Shown here one piece after another: positions 60,547 through 64,000 of a DNA stretch of 64,000 nucleotides. The first letter of the stretch is position 1. Every line of letters starts with the position of its first letter. A program made the translations under genes and the position numbers. The stretch is from an uncultured Draconibacterium sp. (GTDB lineage: Bacteria > Bacteroidota > Bacteroidia > Bacteroidales > Prolixibacteraceae). The stretch is from assembly GCF_963675065.1 (NCBI RefSeq), contig NZ_OY775906.1, forward strand, positions 908,001-972,000, given 5' to 3'. The notes under the pieces are model-generated. The model ran no database searches, was not told where the DNA came from, and saw nothing but the letters and a program-made list of their open reading frames with translations.

Positions 60547-61719
60547 ATGAAACAAGTAACATGTTTAAGTTGCAACAGCGAAAACGTAGAAGACTTTTTT
60601 ACCGTAAAAAATGCACCTGTACAGAGTGTGCTTACCGTTAAAACATACGACGAAGCAATTGCGGTTCCGAAAAACGATATTACGCTTACTTTTTGTAATA
60701 ATTGTGGATTCATTTTTAACAGCACTTTTGATACCGGTATCGACTATTACACCAAAGGATACGAGGATCAACAAGGTTTTTCCGGAAGGTTTGTAGAGTT
60801 TATTACCGCAATATCAAATCAACTCATAAAAAAATACGATGTTGAAAATAAAAACATCGTTGAAATTGGTTGTGGAAAAGGTGAGTTTCTTCAACTGATT
60901 TGCAAACTTGGAAACAACAAAGGTATTGGCATTGATCCGGCTTATGTGCCGGGAAGATTAGAACCAAATCCTAACGTCCGGTTTATAAATGAGTTTTATT
61001 CGGAAAAACATGGCGACTTACCAATGGATGTAATTGTATGCAGACATACACTCGAGCATATTTATAAGACAAACAATTTTATACACACAATACGCACTTC
61101 GGTAAAAAATAAGAAAAAAGTTACTGTTTTTATCGAAGTTCCCAACATAACACGGATACTTGATATTTGTGCCTTTTGGGATATTTTCAACGAACACTGT
61201 TCATATTTTAGTGCAGGTTCTTTAGCCAAACTTTTAAGGTTAAATAAGTTTGAGGTACTTGACATTCAACTGGAATATGACAATCAGTATTTGCTTTTGG
61301 TGGCTCAAACTACCGACAGAATATTGGATACGCCTCATGAACTTGAGGAATCAATAGACGAACTAAAAAGTTATCTGCAGAAATTTGTGGTAACGATAAA
61401 TAAACAGCTGGCCTACTGGCGCAAACAGCTGCAACAAATGAAAACCGATAACAAAAAAGTTGTAATCTGGGGCGGAGGTTCAAAGTCAGTTGGTTTTTTA
61501 ACACAGGTTGATGATTTGAAACTAATTAAACATGTTGTTGATATAAATCCTCATATACAGGGAAACTATATTCCCGGAATTGGAATACAGTATGTTAGTC
61601 CTAAAAATTTGCTCAAAATTGTCCCTGATACTGTTATAGTTATGAACGGGATCTACAAAGATGAAATTGGCAAAATGCTTTCCGATATGAATCTCGAACC
61701 GGAGTTGATTTGCCTGTAA
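60547..61719 (+). CDS. Sugar C-methyltransferase-like protein, copy 2
   Basis: A 390-residue paralogue of the preceding gene. It has the same three parts: zinc-binding N-terminus (CLSCNSENVEDF, CNNCGFIFN), SAM-binding site (NIVEIGCGKGEFL, GIGIDPAYVPGRL) and C-terminal domain (VVIWGGGSKSVGFLT, VVDINPHIQGNYIPGIGI). The classical glycine-rich motif is better preserved than in copy 1. The two tandem members may act on different carbons or on different sugars. Confidence 0.82.
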   Translation: MKQVTCLSCNSENVEDFFTVKNAPVQSVLTVKTYDEAIAVPKNDITLTFCNNCGFIFNSTFDTGIDYYTKGYEDQQGFSGRFVEFITAISNQLIKKYDVENKNIVEIGCGKGEFLQLICKLGNNKGIGIDPAYVPGRLEPNPNVRFINEFYSEKHGDLPMDVIVCRHTLEHIYKTNNFIHTIRTSVKNKKKVTVFIEVPNITRILDICAFWDIFNEHCSYFSAGSLAKLLRLNKFEVLDIQLEYDNQYLLLVAQTTDRILDTPHELEESIDELKSYLQKFVVTINKQLAYWRKQLQQMKTDNKKVVIWGGGSKSVGFLTQVDDLKLIKHVVDINPHIQGNYIPGIGIQYVSPKNLLKIVPDTVIVMNGIYKDEIGKMLSDMNLEPELICL

Positions 61720-61745
61720 ATACGCAAAGAATTTAACTTTTAGAT

Positions 61746-62894
61746 ATGACAAAGATAGCAGAGATAATTCGGTTTTACTCGCTTGATGAGATAATGGATT
61801 TTATTGATAAAGGCGAAGAATATCCGCGACATCACATTTGGTGCTACGATAAATTAAAAGAGGATGGATTGCAAGCCGAATGTATCGACTACAACAAAAA
61901 TAGCAGATGGAACAAAATTGGTGAGAAGCTAATGATTTTAAACCTGCAGCAACAAATTGATCTTCTTAAACGCTCTGATGAATTCGATGTTATTTTTGCT
62001 CCCTTTGTTAGCGACGTTTTTTTACTGGCTCTTCTAAAATCATTCGGATTTTATAATAAACCAGTTGTGGCTGTAGCCTTAGAGGCATTTACACCTTATA
62101 AAAAGAATTACTTTAAACGATTAAGACAAAAATTGCTTCGATCGGTTTATGTAAACGGTGTCGATTCATTGTTGTTTATAAATGAAATTACTTATCAGCA
62201 TTGTAATAACTACAAAAAATTAAAAGCATCTCACCAGTTTTCAAATACATGGGGAGCCGATATTGATTTTTTCGATACGTTTCTGAACCGACAAACTGAA
62301 CCTCCTGCTCAAAATTATGTGTATGCTACAGGTGGAACCGGAAGAGATTATAATACTTTATTTCAAGCTTTTAAACACATTGACTATCGACTAAGAGTTA
62401 CCACCAAAGGCGATCTGGAAAAACATATTTTGGATAACAAAACTGCAAATATTGAGATAGACAATACTGTAACTCCCGGCTTATATTCTGTTGGTCTTAT
62501 CCGGAAAGAATATTATAATGCATTGGCCGTTGCCATTCCGTTAAAAAAGAGTATCACCAATTTCCCAATTGGCTTAACCGTTCTTTTTGAATCACTTGCA
62601 ATGGCTAAACCTGTAATTTCGTCGCACAACAAAGCCTACCCCTTTGATATTGAAAAAGAAAAAGTTGGTTTCAATATTGATTTTGAAGATGTTCAGGGAT
62701 GGAAAGATTGTGTTAACTACTTAATTGATAACCCGAACGAAGCCCGTGAAATGGGCGAACGAGGCAAATACATGTGTGAGAAAAAATACAATTATAAACT
62801 GTTCTCGAACGATGTTTCCAAGCTCGTTAAAAAATACGGTTTTACTAATGATATACTAACCACCCCAAATTCCAAAGCACCTACATATAGGTAG
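61746..62894 (+). CDS. Glycosyltransferase (GT-B, GT4-like)
   Basis: A 382-residue protein. The C-terminal half has the GT-B donor-binding pattern: NYVYATGGTGRDYNTLFQAF, YYNALAVAIPL, FPIGLTVLFESLAMAKPVISS. The N-terminal half lacks a signal peptide. It probably transfers the modified 6-deoxy sugar made by the preceding enzymes. The GT4 call rests on the ESLAMAKPVI motif; donor and acceptor are unknown. Confidence 0.78.
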   Translation: MTKIAEIIRFYSLDEIMDFIDKGEEYPRHHIWCYDKLKEDGLQAECIDYNKNSRWNKIGEKLMILNLQQQIDLLKRSDEFDVIFAPFVSDVFLLALLKSFGFYNKPVVAVALEAFTPYKKNYFKRLRQKLLRSVYVNGVDSLLFINEITYQHCNNYKKLKASHQFSNTWGADIDFFDTFLNRQTEPPAQNYVYATGGTGRDYNTLFQAFKHIDYRLRVTTKGDLEKHILDNKTANIEIDNTVTPGLYSVGLIRKEYYNALAVAIPLKKSITNFPIGLTVLFESLAMAKPVISSHNKAYPFDIEKEKVGFNIDFEDVQGWKDCVNYLIDNPNEAREMGERGKYMCEKKYNYKLFSNDVSKLVKKYGFTNDILTTPNSKAPTYR

Positions 62895-62987
62895 TATTTG
62901 TTACTAAATGCAATGTATTCAGCATTTAGAATTTCGAAGATGCGCAAACGCATTAATTAAACTTTTAAAAAATTTAAATTACGTTGT

Positions 62988-64000
62988 ATGAAAAACTATT
63001 TACTTATAATTTGCCTGATATCTTGTACGGCCCTTTATTCAACCGCACAAGAAATAGAGCTAATTGGAAAAGGCGTTTTAAACCAAGACAACCAAACAAT
63101 AACTTTTACAGATCCGGCCAGCATTGATATGGTTGTGGTTGAAGCTGCTTGTATTTTCGAGGATAGAGCACCTGCCACAGCCCGTTTTTACGAAACCGTT
63201 GGAGGTGAAGATTATGAAGTTGAGTTTAACTATGTTGAGCAAAATTTAAGCGTTCATGCAAATGGCGATTTTTATCATTTTGGCTACTTTACAGCAACGT
63301 TTAGTGATGTTGACGCATCAGGAATTAGTCTTGAACAGTTAACTCATTTTGGAGAAGTATTATCTTTTACGGCATATGTATACAGAAATGACAGCCCTCC
63401 AAATATCTACAGCACGGTAAAAGATGATCATGCATTTGTTTTTAACAATGGATCAGCCTCTCCCCTAATATACGAGTTTAGTATTCCGGCTTCAGCAACT
63501 CCTCGAAATGTAGAAGTAGTGGTACCATTTAGCGATTTGCAAAGTAACTTTCTGCGATGGGCTAATGTTACAGTAAAAGCTGGAACTGATATGGTTGAGT
63601 CTGAGTTTCAGACCAACAACGAAGGAGACCTGTTGCGTTTTGAAAAACTCCAGCTTTCTGATGTTCCCGGAAACGTTACAACAGTTACTGTTGAAATCTA
63701 CTCGCCAGAAGTTAACCTTGATGGAAAAGTTGGTGATTCGTTTATTACCGGCTCTGTACTGTTAACGGTTGAAGAAACTGAGGAATGTGCCGAATGCGAA
63801 GGGCAAATTACAACATTGGATCTTGAATTTTTAGGCGAAGAAACAGATGCAACGGTTGTTGTTTACGAAAGTAAATATCGGGATGGACATGAACTTGCAA
63901 CATTTTATAATGTTAATAGCGAAGATATTCTCTCGCTTGTTGGTAACAGAAAACAAGGCAAGATGGGACCAAAAATTTTCGTCTCAATAAATGGTGAAAA
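62988..64000 (+). CDS. Large secreted protein, DUF7467-like domain (partial, C-terminus outside window)
   Basis: The frame starts at ATG 62988 and is open to the right edge (337 codons). A signal peptide (MKNYLLIICLISCTALYSTAQ) is followed by beta-strand-rich sequence with ordered Gly/Asn turns. It contains a CAECEG motif, then ITTLDLEFLGEETDATVVVYESK...GKMGPKIFVSINGE, which resembles the DUF7467 domain of Bacteroidota extracellular proteins. It is directly downstream of the sugar-modification genes, so it could be a glycosylated surface protein. The ending is unknown. Confidence 0.65.
   Translation, partial: MKNYLLIICLISCTALYSTAQEIELIGKGVLNQDNQTITFTDPASIDMVVVEAACIFEDRAPATARFYETVGGEDYEVEFNYVEQNLSVHANGDFYHFGYFTATFSDVDASGISLEQLTHFGEVLSFTAYVYRNDSPPNIYSTVKDDHAFVFNNGSASPLIYEFSIPASATPRNVEVVVPFSDLQSNFLRWANVTVKAGTDMVESEFQTNNEGDLLRFEKLQLSDVPGNVTTVTVEIYSPEVNLDGKVGDSFITGSVLLTVEETEECAECEGQITTLDLEFLGEETDATVVVYESKYRDGHELATFYNVNSEDILSLVGNRKQGKMGPKIFVSINGE

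Noticed and set aside
1..64000. CRISPR array, rRNA operon or prophage
   Set aside because: No regularly spaced direct repeats, rRNA sequence or phage structural genes were seen.

Overview
The window comes from an AT-rich genome of a Bacteroidota bacterium. Evidence: UpxY-type NusG paralogues heading polysaccharide operons, candidate promoters of the TAnnTTTG type, a Bacteroidota-style tyrosine integrase with HTH-17 excisionase proteins, a P-loop protein with a Bacteroidota-specific N-terminal module, and a DUF7467-like secreted protein. A marine or gut-type anaerobe of the Marinilabiliales/Prolixibacteraceae kind is my best guess by gene style. It is an inference, not a demonstration.

Layout. 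(1) 1-11698, all leftward: a surface-polysaccharide operon. It starts with a small IS3-OrfA-like HTH protein and an UpxY antiterminator. Then come the Wzx flippase, an acyl carrier protein, a glutamine-dependent amidotransferase (AsnB type), an NAD-synthase-like amidoligase, an acyl-AMP ligase, an SGNH-like protein, a Wzy polymerase, a hexapeptide acyltransferase, a Wza-type export lipoprotein and a Wzz copolymerase that runs off the left edge. (2) 11699-12772: long AT-rich leader region with hairpins. (3) 12773-14425: a STAND-like P-loop protein. (4) about 14.6-21.4 kb: a small mobilizable integrated element (relaxase, MobC, TOPRIM/primase-like protein, excisionase-like HTH, integrase, a protein with four tandem HTHs), lying against the 3' end of mnmE. 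(5) 21.4-55.2 kb: chromosomal core and housekeeping genes, namely mnmE, two orphan sugar transferases, a sirtuin, fabG, a PfkB kinase, a SpoIIE phosphatase, clpC, gyrA, a TPR protein, a serine hydrolase, a sorbosone-dehydrogenase-like lipoprotein, a porin plus proVWX betaine operon, a redox operon facing a Crp/Fnr regulator, a geranylgeranyl-reductase-like flavoprotein, arfB, gtrA, a CPBP protease, DUF456, a PBP1A, trmO and a tRNA-Pro(CGG). (6) 55.2-64 kb, rightward: a second glycan operon with the same HTH plus UpxY head, then rfbF, rfbG, two paralogous C-methyltransferases, a glycosyltransferase and a secreted protein cut by the right edge.

How it works together. Both glycan operons begin with the same two-gene cassette (OrfA-like HTH + UpxY). 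Each is preceded by roughly 0.6-1 kb of non-coding leader containing matching sequence elements: a GTAGGG...CTACC hairpin motif about 0.35-0.4 kb upstream and a TTATAAG...TTCTA motif about 0.26 kb upstream. The two operons point outward from the core block. I read this as a regulatory cassette in which a domesticated transposase-type DNA-binding protein and a processive antiterminator are co-inherited with capsule loci. This cassette and its leader are the most interesting part of the window. The acyl carrier/amidotransferase/ligase module in the first operon, the STAND protein and the two big hairpins of the mobilizable element come next.
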